Origin: Paracoccaceae bacterium
Lineage (GTDB): Bacteria > Pseudomonadota > Alphaproteobacteria > Rhodobacterales > Rhodobacteraceae
Reading direction: 5' to 3'
DNA: 7,981 bases
Assembly: GCA_026982275.1 (NCBI GenBank)
Contig: JALSHK010000489.1
Span: 1 to 7,981, forward strand
In this document: positions 1 to 5,678 of the stretch, in pieces
Position numbering within the stretch: position 1 is the first letter of the stretch
Layout: every line of letters begins with the position of its first letter
Position numbers and translations under genes: made by a program
Notes under the pieces: model-generated
What the model was told of the DNA's origin: nothing
The model's input: the letters and a program-made list of their open reading frames with translations, nothing else
Database searches by the model: none

Positions 1-174
1 CACCGCCGAGCCGATGCCGGTGAATTTCTCCAGCGCCTTGCCCCGCATCTGCTTGCGCGACAGCATGCAAAACCCCTCGGCAGCGTCGTTTACCTCCAGA
101 ATGCCGCTATCCGCCCCGATCACAAAAGAAGGAAAGGGCAAGGCCAGCCAGACAGGTTCGAAATCACGCTTCAT
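1..174 (-). CDS. ntrB: Nitrogen regulation sensor histidine kinase NtrB, N-terminal part (runs off the window)
   Basis: The ATG is at 174-172 and 58 codons are present before the window edge. The translation begins MKRDFEPVWLALPFPSFVIG and continues with ILEVNDAAEGF and a KQMRGK stretch. This is the opening of a PAS sensor domain of the NtrB type (a small hydrophobic strand, the 'VND/VNxAAE' turn, then a helix). NtrB phosphorylates and dephosphorylates the response regulator NtrC according to PII signalling of nitrogen status, and is cytoplasmic. The kinase domains lie outside the window, so the call rests on the PAS-like N-terminus plus position directly after dusB, which matches the nifR3-ntrB-ntrC order known in Rhodobacter capsulatus and relatives. 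The start overlaps the stop of the frame-corrected dusB (ATGA, 174-171), indicating translational coupling. No strong Shine-Dalgarno sequence is visible, which fits coupling. Another PAS-containing regulator is possible but less likely. Confidence 0.75.
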   Translation of the reverse strand, partial: MKRDFEPVWLALPFPSFVIGADSGILEVNDAAEGFCMLSRKQMRGKALEKFTGIGSAV

Positions 175-262
175 GCCGCTTGCCGTTCGCCAAGAAAGGC
201 GCGCAGCTCGCGGATCACCTTTTGCGGCTCACCAAGGCGCATCAGCGCGGTTCTAAGCTCCG
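171..262 (-). pseudogene. dusB: Displaced C-terminal tail of dusB, in a different frame after the C9 run
   Basis: Reading the minus strand after the homopolymer one base out of frame gives AELRTALMRLGEPQKVIREL and then RAFLGERQAA followed by TGA at 173-171. This is a typical helical DusB C-terminus and follows naturally from HLGWYLQPLAGG. The stop overlaps the ntrB start as ATGA. The whole tail is open and well coded, with no other damage. That suggests either a one-base indel error in the assembled sequence or a very recent mutation, rather than a decayed gene. It is reported separately because the frame as written cannot encode it. Confidence 0.8.
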
Positions 263-1125
263 CCCCCCCCCGCCAAAGGCTGCAAATACCAGCCCAGATG
301 CTTGCGGGCATTCAGCATGCCTATATGGGTGCCATAAAAAGAAAGCATGGATTCATAATGGCTTATGATGATTTCTTCAAGGTTAATAGAGGGCTTTAAC
401 CCCTGTAGTTCGGCCAGCAGCCAAGGCCGCCCGCGCGCGCCCCGCCCCACCATAAGCGCATCGGCGCCAGAATGGGCAATCGCGGTTTCAGCCGTGGCCT
501 GATCCACAATATCGCCATTCACCACCAGCGGAATATTGACCGCCGCCTTCACCCGCGCCACCGCCTTCCAATCCGCGCGCCCCTTGTAAAACTGGCAGCG
601 CGTGCGGCCATGCACGGTGATCATCTTCACCCCCGCCGCCTCGGCGCGCGCGGCAATATAATCGGCATTATGGTTATCATCCCAGCCCAGCCGCATCTTG
701 ACGCTGACGGGCACCTCCACCGCGCCCACCACCGCTTCGATCAGGCCTAGCGCGTGGTCCGGGTCGCGCATCAGGGCTGATCCCGATAGCCCGCTCGTCA
801 CTTTTTTGGCCGGACAGCCCATATTGATATCCACCATCCGCGCACCCAAGCCCACCAGCATTTTGGCGCTTTCGGCCATCCAATGCGCCTCGCGCCCCGC
901 GATCTGCACCGCCGTTTGGCCATTGCCCAGCCCCAGCTCGGCGCGGTCATGCACCTCGGTGCGCTTTTTCGCCTGCGCCAGCTCCTGGCTGGCAATCATC
1001 TCCGAAACCACCAGCCCCGCGCCAAAGCCCAGCACCAGCTGGCGAAAGGGCAGATCGCTGATGCCCGCCATGGGTGCCAAAAAAACAGGCGGTTTGGTGG
1101 GGAAACTGGAAAAATCGAGGGGCAA
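253..1125 (-). CDS. dusB: tRNA-dihydrouridine synthase DusB (NifR3-like), 3' end frameshifted
   Basis: This is a flavin-dependent enzyme that reduces uridine to dihydrouridine in tRNA in the cytoplasm. The uninterrupted frame gives 290 residues. Visible family features are the FMN-barrel opening FLAPMAGISDLPFR (15-28), NMGCPAKKV (101-109) with the catalytic Cys104, SVKMRLGWDD (141-150) with an FMN-contacting Lys143, TVHGRTR (170-176) with His172, VVNGDI (201-206), and GRGARGRPW (228-236) of the phosphate-binding loop. The start is a TTG with AAGGA eight bases upstream; no ATG gives the same N-terminus. The frame stops at 253-255 just after a run of nine C, giving an abrupt LAGGGGA end. Reading one base fewer in the run restores a normal tail down to 171, about 317 residues in total (separate entry). 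The gene was first described as nifR3 in the R. capsulatus nitrogen operon and is followed here by ntrB, so it probably heads dusB-ntrB-ntrC. Enzyme identity is firm; whether the frameshift is real is open. Confidence 0.93.
   Translation of the reverse strand: MPLDFSSFPTKPPVFLAPMAGISDLPFRQLVLGFGAGLVVSEMIASQELAQAKKRTEVHDRAELGLGNGQTAVQIAGREAHWMAESAKMLVGLGARMVDINMGCPAKKVTSGLSGSALMRDPDHALGLIEAVVGAVEVPVSVKMRLGWDDNHNADYIAARAEAAGVKMITVHGRTRCQFYKGRADWKAVARVKAAVNIPLVVNGDIVDQATAETAIAHSGADALMVGRGARGRPWLLAELQGLKPSINLEEIIISHYESMLSFYGTHIGMLNARKHLGWYLQPLAGGGGA
263..271. repeat. Nine-C homopolymer inside dusB
   Basis: There are nine consecutive C on the plus strand, which is nine G in the dusB coding sense. 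Eight G would keep dusB open to its ATGA junction with ntrB. Such a run is prone to sequencing error, to replication slippage and to transcriptional slippage. Confidence 0.95.
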
Positions 1126-1133
1126 GTGCTTAA

Positions 1134-1138
1134 TCCTT
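1134..1138 (-). promoter_or_regulatory. Ribosome binding site deciding the TTG start of dusB
   Basis: AAGGA on the minus strand lies eight bases before the TTG at 1125-1123. It supports this rare start codon, which also gives the expected short N-terminus ahead of the FLAPM motif. Confidence 0.6.
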
Positions 1139-1151
1139 GTGCAGACAAGCT

Positions 1152-1180
1152 GGTGTAGCGAAAAAGCGGCTTTCGATCAA
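1152..1180 (-). promoter_or_regulatory. Candidate sigma-70 promoter for the dusB-ntrB operon
   Basis: On the minus strand, TTGATC (1180-1175) is followed after exactly 17 bases by TACACC (1157-1152). This matches four of six bases at -35 and two to three at -10. It sits in the 102-base divergent gap between dusB and ispDF, and would give a leader of roughly 20 bases carrying the AAGGA site. No NtrC-type dyad is evident. The call is by eye only. Confidence 0.3.
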
Positions 1181-1227
1181 GGGGCAATAGCCGTTGTTGG
1201 CGCGCAGGAATTGCGCTAAAACACGGC

Positions 1228-2373
1228 ATGAGCAAAACCGTTTCCGCCCTGATTGTGGCCGCTGGCCGAGGCACCCGCGCGGGCGGCGGCCTGCCCAAGC
1301 AATACCGCCCCTTAAAGGGGGAGCCGGTGCTGCGCCATACCCTGCGCGCCTTGCTTTCCCACGGGGCGCTGCGCGATATTCAGGTGGTGATTCATCCGGA
1401 TGATATGGCGCTATACAAGGCGGTAACGGCAGGAATGCCGCGCCTGCGCCCGCCGGTATTAGGCGGCGATACCCGATCCGCAAGCGTGCTGAACGGGCTG
1501 GAGGCGCTGGCGGCTGACGCGCCTGATACCGTGCTGATCCATGATGCGGCGCGGCCGTTTTTGCCGCCCGTGATCATCGATCGTTTGCTGGAGGCCCTGC
1601 ACCATGCGCCGGGCGCTTTTCCGGCGCTGCCGGTGGTGGATGCGCTTTGGCAGGGCAAGGAGGGCCGCGCGGCCGCCCCCCGTAGCCGCGAAGGGCTATA
1701 CCGCGCCCAAACTCCGCAAGCCTTTGATTTTGCAACCATTCTAAGCGCGCATCATAGCGCCGAAGAGCCAGCGGATGATGATGTGGCGCTGGCGGTGGCG
1801 CAGGGCATTCAGGTGGCCATTGTAGAAGGGGATGTGTGCAATTATAAGCTCACCACGCCGCAGGATTTTGCCCGCGCCAAAAGGGAAACCAAAATGGATA
1901 TTCGCACCGGAAACGGCTTTGACGTGCATGCTTTTACCAAGGGAAACCACATAACCCTATGCGGCATAGACATCCCCCATAGCCACGCGCTGCTTGGCCA
2001 TTCCGATGCCGATGTCGCCATGCACGCCATTACCGACGCGCTGTTTGGCGCTTTGGCGGAGGGCGATATCGGGCAATGGTTTCCGCCTTCCGAAGCAAAG
2101 TGGAAAGGCGCTGCCTCGGATATATTCCTGAAAAAAGCGGTGGAGCGGATGGCGGTGCGGGGCTTTACGATCACCCATATCGATTGCACGATTATCTGCG
2201 AGGCCCCCAAGATCGGCCCCCATAGCGCGCCGATGCGGCAACGCATATCAGAGATTACCGGCATTGATCTGGATCGGATCTCGGTCAAAGCCACCACCTC
2301 GGAAAAGCTCGGCTTTACCGGACGAAAAGAAGGCATAGCCGCAATGGCCACAGCAACATTGGTGAAATTATGA
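1228..2373 (+). CDS. ispDF: Bifunctional IspD/IspF enzyme (CDP-ME synthesis and MEcPP synthase)
   Basis: This 381-residue fusion carries out two non-adjacent steps of the MEP pathway to isopentenyl diphosphate. The IspD half (about 1-220) joins CTP to 2-C-methyl-D-erythritol 4-phosphate; the IspF half (about 223-381) cyclises the phosphorylated product to MEcPP with loss of CMP. IspD marks are ALIVAAGRGTRAGGGLPKQY (7-26) with Arg14 and Lys24, LIHDAARPF (103-111), YRAQTPQAF (158-166) and NYKLTTPQD (205-213). IspF marks are GFDVHAF (230-236) with metal ligands Asp232 and His234, GHSDADVAMHAITDALFGA (257-275) with the third ligand His266, EAPKIGPH (325-332) and KATTSEKLGFTGRKEGIA (354-371). Both active sites look complete, and the linker is short with an internal Met at 223. 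The fusion is known in many alphaproteobacteria and epsilonproteobacteria. The start is ATG with only a weak ribosome site. The stop overlaps the pgpA start (ATGA). Confidence 0.96.
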   Translation: MSKTVSALIVAAGRGTRAGGGLPKQYRPLKGEPVLRHTLRALLSHGALRDIQVVIHPDDMALYKAVTAGMPRLRPPVLGGDTRSASVLNGLEALAADAPDTVLIHDAARPFLPPVIIDRLLEALHHAPGAFPALPVVDALWQGKEGRAAAPRSREGLYRAQTPQAFDFATILSAHHSAEEPADDDVALAVAQGIQVAIVEGDVCNYKLTTPQDFARAKRETKMDIRTGNGFDVHAFTKGNHITLCGIDIPHSHALLGHSDADVAMHAITDALFGALAEGDIGQWFPPSEAKWKGAASDIFLKKAVERMAVRGFTITHIDCTIICEAPKIGPHSAPMRQRISEITGIDLDRISVKATTSEKLGFTGRKEGIAAMATATLVKL

Positions 2374-2861
2374 GCAAAGCAATCGCAACCGTATTCGGCA
2401 TCGGGCTTATCCCCTTTGCGCCCGGCACATGGGGCAGCCTCGTGGCTATCCCCATGGCTTACGGCATCCACTATCTTGGCGGCTTTCCCGCGCTGCTGGT
2501 CGCCACCATCGCGCTTTATTTCATCGGCCTTTGGGCCACAACGCAATATACCAAAGCCACGGATAATCACGACCCCTCCGAGGTGGTGATCGACGAGGTG
2601 GTCGGGCAATGGACGGCGCTGCTGGCGGTATCGGGCGGGCTGTGGTCGGCGGGGGTGCCGAGCTACATCTTTCCCTATCCGGGCTGGGTGAGTGCGTTTT
2701 TGCTATTCCGGCTGTTTGATATCTGGAAGCCGTGGCTGGTGGGCTGGGCCGACCGGAAATCCACCCCGACGGGGGTGATGCTGGATGATGTGATTGCCGG
2801 AATATTTGCCGCCCTGATCACCATGGTATTTGCCGGCATCTATCACGGGCTGCTGGCATGA
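2370..2861 (+). CDS. pgpA: Phosphatidylglycerophosphatase A
   Basis: This 163-residue inner-membrane enzyme removes the phosphate from phosphatidylglycerophosphate to give phosphatidylglycerol. Family marks are GIGLIPFAPGTWGSL (10-24), the acidic motif DPSEVVIDEVVGQW (68-81), FRLFDIWKPW (113-122) and DRKSTPTGVMLDDVIAG (128-144), all of which carry the conserved acidic residues of PgpA. Hydrophobic segments near 22-36, 40-56, 82-98 and 140-162 fit a small multi-pass protein, and the length is normal. Its ATG overlaps the ispDF stop and its TGA overlaps the cinA start, so it should be translated in step with both. Nothing looks unusual within the gene. Confidence 0.94.
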   Translation: MSKAIATVFGIGLIPFAPGTWGSLVAIPMAYGIHYLGGFPALLVATIALYFIGLWATTQYTKATDNHDPSEVVIDEVVGQWTALLAVSGGLWSAGVPSYIFPYPGWVSAFLLFRLFDIWKPWLVGWADRKSTPTGVMLDDVIAGIFAALITMVFAGIYHGLLA

Positions 2862-3337
2862 GCCTTGCCGCCAAGGTGCTGGAAGCGGCGCGGGCCAAGG
2901 GCTGGCGCATCGCCACCGCCGAAAGCTGCACCGGCGGCATGGTGGCGGCGGCGCTGACGGATATCGCTGGCTCCTCGGATGTGTTTGACCGCGGGTTTGT
3001 GACCTATTCCTATGGCTCCAAGCAAGATATGCTGGGGGTGAAGCCTGCGAGCCTTGCCGCCCATGGTGCGGTCAGCGCCGAGGTGGCGCGCGAGATGGCG
3101 CGCGGGGCTTTGCGCGCCGCCGGTGTGGAAATTGCGGTGGCCATCACCGGCGTTGCGGGGCCTGGTGCTTCGGAAAGCAAGCCCGAGGGCATGGTGTGGT
3201 TTGGCATCGCTTTCGGGGATGAAACCCGCGCCGAGCTGGTGGAATTCGGCGCTTTGGGGCGCAAAGCCGTGCGCGAAGCCAGCGCGAAACACGCGCTGGA
3301 GATGCTTAAATGCGTTCTCGATATGCCGTCATCTTAA
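2858..3337 (+). CDS. cinA: Stand-alone CinA C-terminal domain protein (PncC-type nicotinamide-nucleotide amidohydrolase)
   Basis: The protein has 159 residues and corresponds to the C-terminal domain of CinA without the N-terminal MoaB-like domain. Characterised members hydrolyse nicotinamide mononucleotide to nicotinic acid mononucleotide and ammonia, salvaging NMN released by DNA ligase. Family marks are IATAESCTGGMV (18-29) with Ser23, FVTYSYGSKQDMLGV (47-61) with Lys55, a Ser-Lys combination that fits the proposed catalytic pair, VAITGVAGPG (94-103) and SKPEGMVWFGIA (107-118). It is last in the ispDF-pgpA-cinA operon and begins in an ATGA overlap. It could be named pncC; the NMN deamidase role is inferred from the family. 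The name CinA (competence induced) comes from the longer Gram-positive protein and need not imply a role in DNA uptake here. Confidence 0.9.
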   Translation: MSLAAKVLEAARAKGWRIATAESCTGGMVAAALTDIAGSSDVFDRGFVTYSYGSKQDMLGVKPASLAAHGAVSAEVAREMARGALRAAGVEIAVAITGVAGPGASESKPEGMVWFGIAFGDETRAELVEFGALGRKAVREASAKHALEMLKCVLDMPSS

Positions 3338-3384
3338 GCATACCCCCCTTTATTTCGCCTGTTTATTGGGCATTTTCTAATTAA

Positions 3385-3406
3385 GGCTCCTAAAGGAGGC
3401 GTTTTT
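3385..3406 (+). terminator. Weak stem-loop with T tract after cinA
   Basis: CTCCT-AA-AGGAG (3387-3398) is followed by GC, G and five T (3402-3406). The stem is only four to five pairs with a tight loop, so termination would be inefficient. The same bases contain the sigma-54-like element listed separately, and both readings may not hold. Confidence 0.25.
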
Positions 3407-3409
3407 GCT
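3394..3409 (+). promoter_or_regulatory. Possible sigma-54-type element upstream of amtB
   Basis: AGGAGGCGTTTTTGCT has GG (3395-3396) and GC (3407-3408) separated by exactly ten bases, with a good -12 half (TTTTGCT) but a poor -24 half beyond the GG. It would start RNA near 3420, about 44 bases before the amtB ATG. Ammonium transporters are often nitrogen-regulated, which makes it plausible, although R. capsulatus NtrC is known to act with sigma-70 polymerase. I see no TGCACC-type NtrC dyad nearby. Confidence 0.2.
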
Positions 3410-3426
3410 AGCGCCCCCGCCCTCTG

Positions 3427-3442
3427 TGCGAAATATTTCGCA
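3427..3442. promoter_or_regulatory. 16-bp perfect palindrome in the amtB leader, possible operator
   Basis: TGCGAAATATTTCGCA reads identically on both strands and ends 21 bases before the amtB ATG. The same position then has the GGGGA ribosome site (3453-3457). A perfect 16-bp dyad is unlikely by chance in so short a gap, and it may bind a dimeric regulator or fold in the mRNA. I cannot assign a regulator; it does not match the NtrC consensus. Confidence 0.4.
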
Positions 3443-3463
3443 AAAATATGCTGGGGACTTGCC

Positions 3464-4636
3464 ATGAATGCCGCCGATACCGCCTTTATTATGATTGCCA
3501 CCGCCTTGGTTTTATTTATGACCCTGCCGGGGCTGGCGCTATTTTATGGCGGACTGGTGCGAGCGCGCAATGTGCTTTCGGTATTCATGCAAACCATCGC
3601 GGTGGCGGCGCTTATGTCGGTGCTTTGGCTGGCATTTGGCTATTCCATTGCCTTTGGCGATGGCGGCGCGCTCAATGCCTACTGGGGGGGCACTGGCAAG
3701 TTTTTCCTGAATGGCGTGACGGTGGACAGCATAGCGGGCACCCTGCCCGAGATCGTGTTTTTCGGCTTTCAGATGACCTTTGCCATCATCACCCCGGCGC
3801 TGATTATCGGCGCTTATGTCGAGCGGATCAGCTTTGGCTTTGTTCTGGCATTTTCAGGTCTCTGGATGCTGGTGGTCTATTCGCCGGTGGTGCATTGGCT
3901 CTGGGCGGCGGGCGGCTGGGCGCTGGAAATGGGCGCGGTGGATCTGGCGGGCGGTATTGTGGTGCATGAAACCGCAGGGCTGGCCGCTTTGGTGGTGGCC
4001 TTTGTGCTGGGGCCGAGGCTGGTGAAAAACAAGCCACCCCATAATCCGGGCTATGTGATGCTGGGGGCGGCGATGCTCTGGGTGGGCTGGTTTGGCTTTA
4101 ATGCCGGCTCGCAGCTATCGGCGGGCGCGGCGGCGGGGATGACGCTGGTCGTGACCCATATTTCGGCTGCCAGCGCCTCGCTCACATGGGCGCTGTGGGA
4201 GCGGATCCGCTATGGCAAGGCTTCGATGGTCGGGCTGGTAACGGGCACAATTGCGGGGCTGGCGGCCATCACCCCCGCCTCCGGCTCGGTGGGGCCGATG
4301 CAGGCGATGCTGATCGGGGCGATAGCCGGCGTGATCACACAAGAAGCCTGCCATGTGATTAAAAACATTATCAAAATAGACGATACGCTGGATGTTTTTG
4401 CCGTGCACGGGGTCGGCGGCATTTTTGGCTCGCTGATGATCGCGGTGTTTGGCGGGGCTACATGGGCGGCGCAGCTCACCACCCTTGGCGTGGTCGGGGC
4501 CTATACCATCGTGCTGACCTTTATCGTGGTTTATGCGGTAAAGCTGTTCATCCCGATCCGGGTGTCAAAGGAGGTCGAGGAGCGCGGGCTGGATATTTCG
4601 GCCCATGGCGAGCGGGCCTATGATCACAGCTCGTAA
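3464..4636 (+). CDS. amtB: Ammonium transporter (Amt/Rh family)
   Basis: This 390-residue integral membrane protein probably acts as a trimeric ammonium uptake channel. Family marks are LPGLALFYGGLVRARNVLS (21-39), FQMTFAIITPALI (102-114) with the Phe gate around Phe106, DLAGGIVVHETAG (160-172) containing the first pore histidine His168, GWFGFNAGS (208-216) with the second Phe gate, and DVFAVHGVGGIFGSL (310-324) with the second pore histidine His315. About eleven hydrophobic segments are present. The protein lacks the cleaved signal peptide of E. coli AmtB and starts directly at the first helix. The tail GLDISAHGERAYDHSS (375-390) matches the conserved cytoplasmic end that contacts PII proteins such as GlnK. 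There is no glnK next to it, so the partner must be encoded elsewhere. GGGGA six bases before the ATG supports the start. Glu169 after the first pore histidine is unlike the Ile of E. coli. The 3' end overlaps the convergent ratA-like gene by 13 bp. Confidence 0.93.
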   Translation: MNAADTAFIMIATALVLFMTLPGLALFYGGLVRARNVLSVFMQTIAVAALMSVLWLAFGYSIAFGDGGALNAYWGGTGKFFLNGVTVDSIAGTLPEIVFFGFQMTFAIITPALIIGAYVERISFGFVLAFSGLWMLVVYSPVVHWLWAAGGWALEMGAVDLAGGIVVHETAGLAALVVAFVLGPRLVKNKPPHNPGYVMLGAAMLWVGWFGFNAGSQLSAGAAAGMTLVVTHISAASASLTWALWERIRYGKASMVGLVTGTIAGLAAITPASGSVGPMQAMLIGAIAGVITQEACHVIKNIIKIDDTLDVFAVHGVGGIFGSLMIAVFGGATWAAQLTTLGVVGAYTIVLTFIVVYAVKLFIPIRVSKEVEERGLDISAHGERAYDHSS

Positions 4637-5070
4637 AGCGCCTTGGCGCGGTCTTCAAAGGCGCGCACGATCCGGCGCATGGCCTCGCCGAATACCACCC
4701 CGATCACCCCTTGCAGCACCTTGGATTTGAATTCGAAATCCACATGGAAATCGGCGATGCAGCCGGTTTCGGTCGGGATGAAATGCCAGTGGTTGATCAG
4801 GTATTTGAACGGGCCGTCCAGATATTCCACCTCGATTTTATAATCCGCCGGATGCAGGGTCACGCGGCTGGTAAAACGCTCGCGAAACAGCTTGAACGAA
4901 ATAATCAGATCGGCCTCCACCACAGAGCCACCCTCGATTTCATGGGTAGAGCGGATGCGCGCGCCGGTGCACCATGGCAGAAACTCGGGATATTTGCCGA
5001 TATCCGCCACCAGATCAAACATCTGGTCGGCGCTATGGGGCATGGGGCGGTGCTCGGAATGGGTGGGCAT
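4624..5070 (-). CDS. ratA: RatA/Coq10-like START-domain protein
   Basis: The protein has 148 residues and is a single SRPBCC/START-fold lipid-binding domain of the Coq10 (polyketide cyclase/dehydrase-like) family. Marks are DLVADIGKYPEFLPWC (19-34), ADLIISFKLFRERFTSRV (53-70), DGPFKYLINHWHF (85-97) and VDFEFKSKVLQ (110-120). Eukaryotic Coq10 binds ubiquinone and aids its delivery to the respiratory chain. The E. coli homologue was reported as a toxin (RatA) that blocks ribosome subunit joining, and this has become the automatic database name. Nothing here supports a toxin-antitoxin pair, since no small antitoxin gene adjoins. I choose the ATG at 5070, preceded by a GAGAG site, because the domain begins directly after it. 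An ATG at 5151 in frame would add 27 low-complexity residues and run into hpt. The gene is divergent from hpt with 68 bases between them and converges on amtB. Confidence 0.88.
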   Translation of the reverse strand: MPTHSEHRPMPHSADQMFDLVADIGKYPEFLPWCTGARIRSTHEIEGGSVVEADLIISFKLFRERFTSRVTLHPADYKIEVEYLDGPFKYLINHWHFIPTETGCIADFHVDFEFKSKVLQGVIGVVFGEAMRRIVRAFEDRAKALYEL

Positions 5071-5138
5071 TTTGTCTCTCGGGGGTGACGAATGGTTTGG
5101 GCTGCAATAGAGTGCTTTCGAATCAAAAGGGCAAGGGC

Positions 5139-5678
5139 ATGGACCACTCAAATTACGAAATTATCGAAATGATTTCGGCAAAATCCATCGCGGCGCGTGT
5201 AGAATCCCTCGCCAAGGAGATTTCCGTGCATTTCAAAGACACCGATAAGCTGGTGGTTGTTGGCCTGCTGCGCGGCAGCTTTGTGTTTATCGCCGATCTG
5301 GTTCGCGAGCTGGAGCTGCCGGTGGAGGTCGATTTTCTCGAGGCCAGCTCCTATGGCAATTCCACCGAAAGCTCGCGCGAGGTGCGGATTTTGAAGGATC
5401 TGCGCGGCGAGATCGAGGGGCGCGATATTCTGGTGGTCGAAGATATTGTCGATACCGGCCACACATTGGAGCATGTGCTGCACCTGCTCGGCTCTCGCAA
5501 GCCCGCTAGGCTGATGACCTGCGCTTTGCTGGACAAACCCTCGCGGCGCGAAACCGGCGTGAAGGCAGACTGGATCGGCTTTGAAATTCCGGATGAATTT
5601 GTGGTCGGCTATGGAATTGATTATGCACAAAGAAACCGTAACCTGCCCTTTATCGGCAAGGTCCAGTTTAACTCATGA
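5139..5678 (+). CDS. hpt: Hypoxanthine phosphoribosyltransferase
   Basis: This 179-residue cytoplasmic purine salvage enzyme joins hypoxanthine (and to a degree guanine) to PRPP to give IMP or GMP. Marks are VVVGLLRGSFVFIADL (39-54), the flexible loop SSYGNSTESSR (70-80), the PRPP-binding motif ILVVEDIVDTGHTL (97-110) with Glu101, Asp102 and the likely catalytic Asp105, a base-contacting Lys143 in KADW, and IPDEFVVGYGID (150-161). Length and motif order are normal for bacterial HPRT. The frame is open far upstream, but the start is taken at the ATG 5139, which has AAAAGGG seven bases before it and leaves the usual short N-terminus. The TGA overlaps the ATG of a small membrane protein gene. 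Substrate preference between hypoxanthine and guanine cannot be settled from sequence. Confidence 0.93.
   Translation: MDHSNYEIIEMISAKSIAARVESLAKEISVHFKDTDKLVVVGLLRGSFVFIADLVRELELPVEVDFLEASSYGNSTESSREVRILKDLRGEIEGRDILVVEDIVDTGHTLEHVLHLLGSRKPARLMTCALLDKPSRRETGVKADWIGFEIPDEFVVGYGIDYAQRNRNLPFIGKVQFNS

Noticed and set aside
1842..2609. 255-residue open frame on the minus strand across ispDF and pgpA
   Set aside because: It is an antisense shadow of two well-identified genes, with composition typical of reverse-frame translation.
3448..3969. 173-residue frame overlapping the start of amtB
   Set aside because: It is out of frame with a clear Amt protein and is rich in Gly/Arg/Trp, as expected of a shifted high-GC reading.
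4624..5070. RatA toxin-antitoxin module
   Set aside because: There is only the START-domain gene and no adjoining antitoxin-like gene. The Coq10-type quinone-binding role fits a conserved core protein better.
4974..5138. Upstream extension of hpt over the ratA-like gene
   Set aside because: The frame is open but antisense to a real gene; the ATG at 5139 has a good ribosome site and gives the normal HPRT length.
5071..5151. 27-residue extension of the RatA/Coq10-like protein
   Set aside because: It has a Pro/Cys/Ser-rich composition with no family similarity and would run into hpt. The domain starts right after the ATG at 5070.
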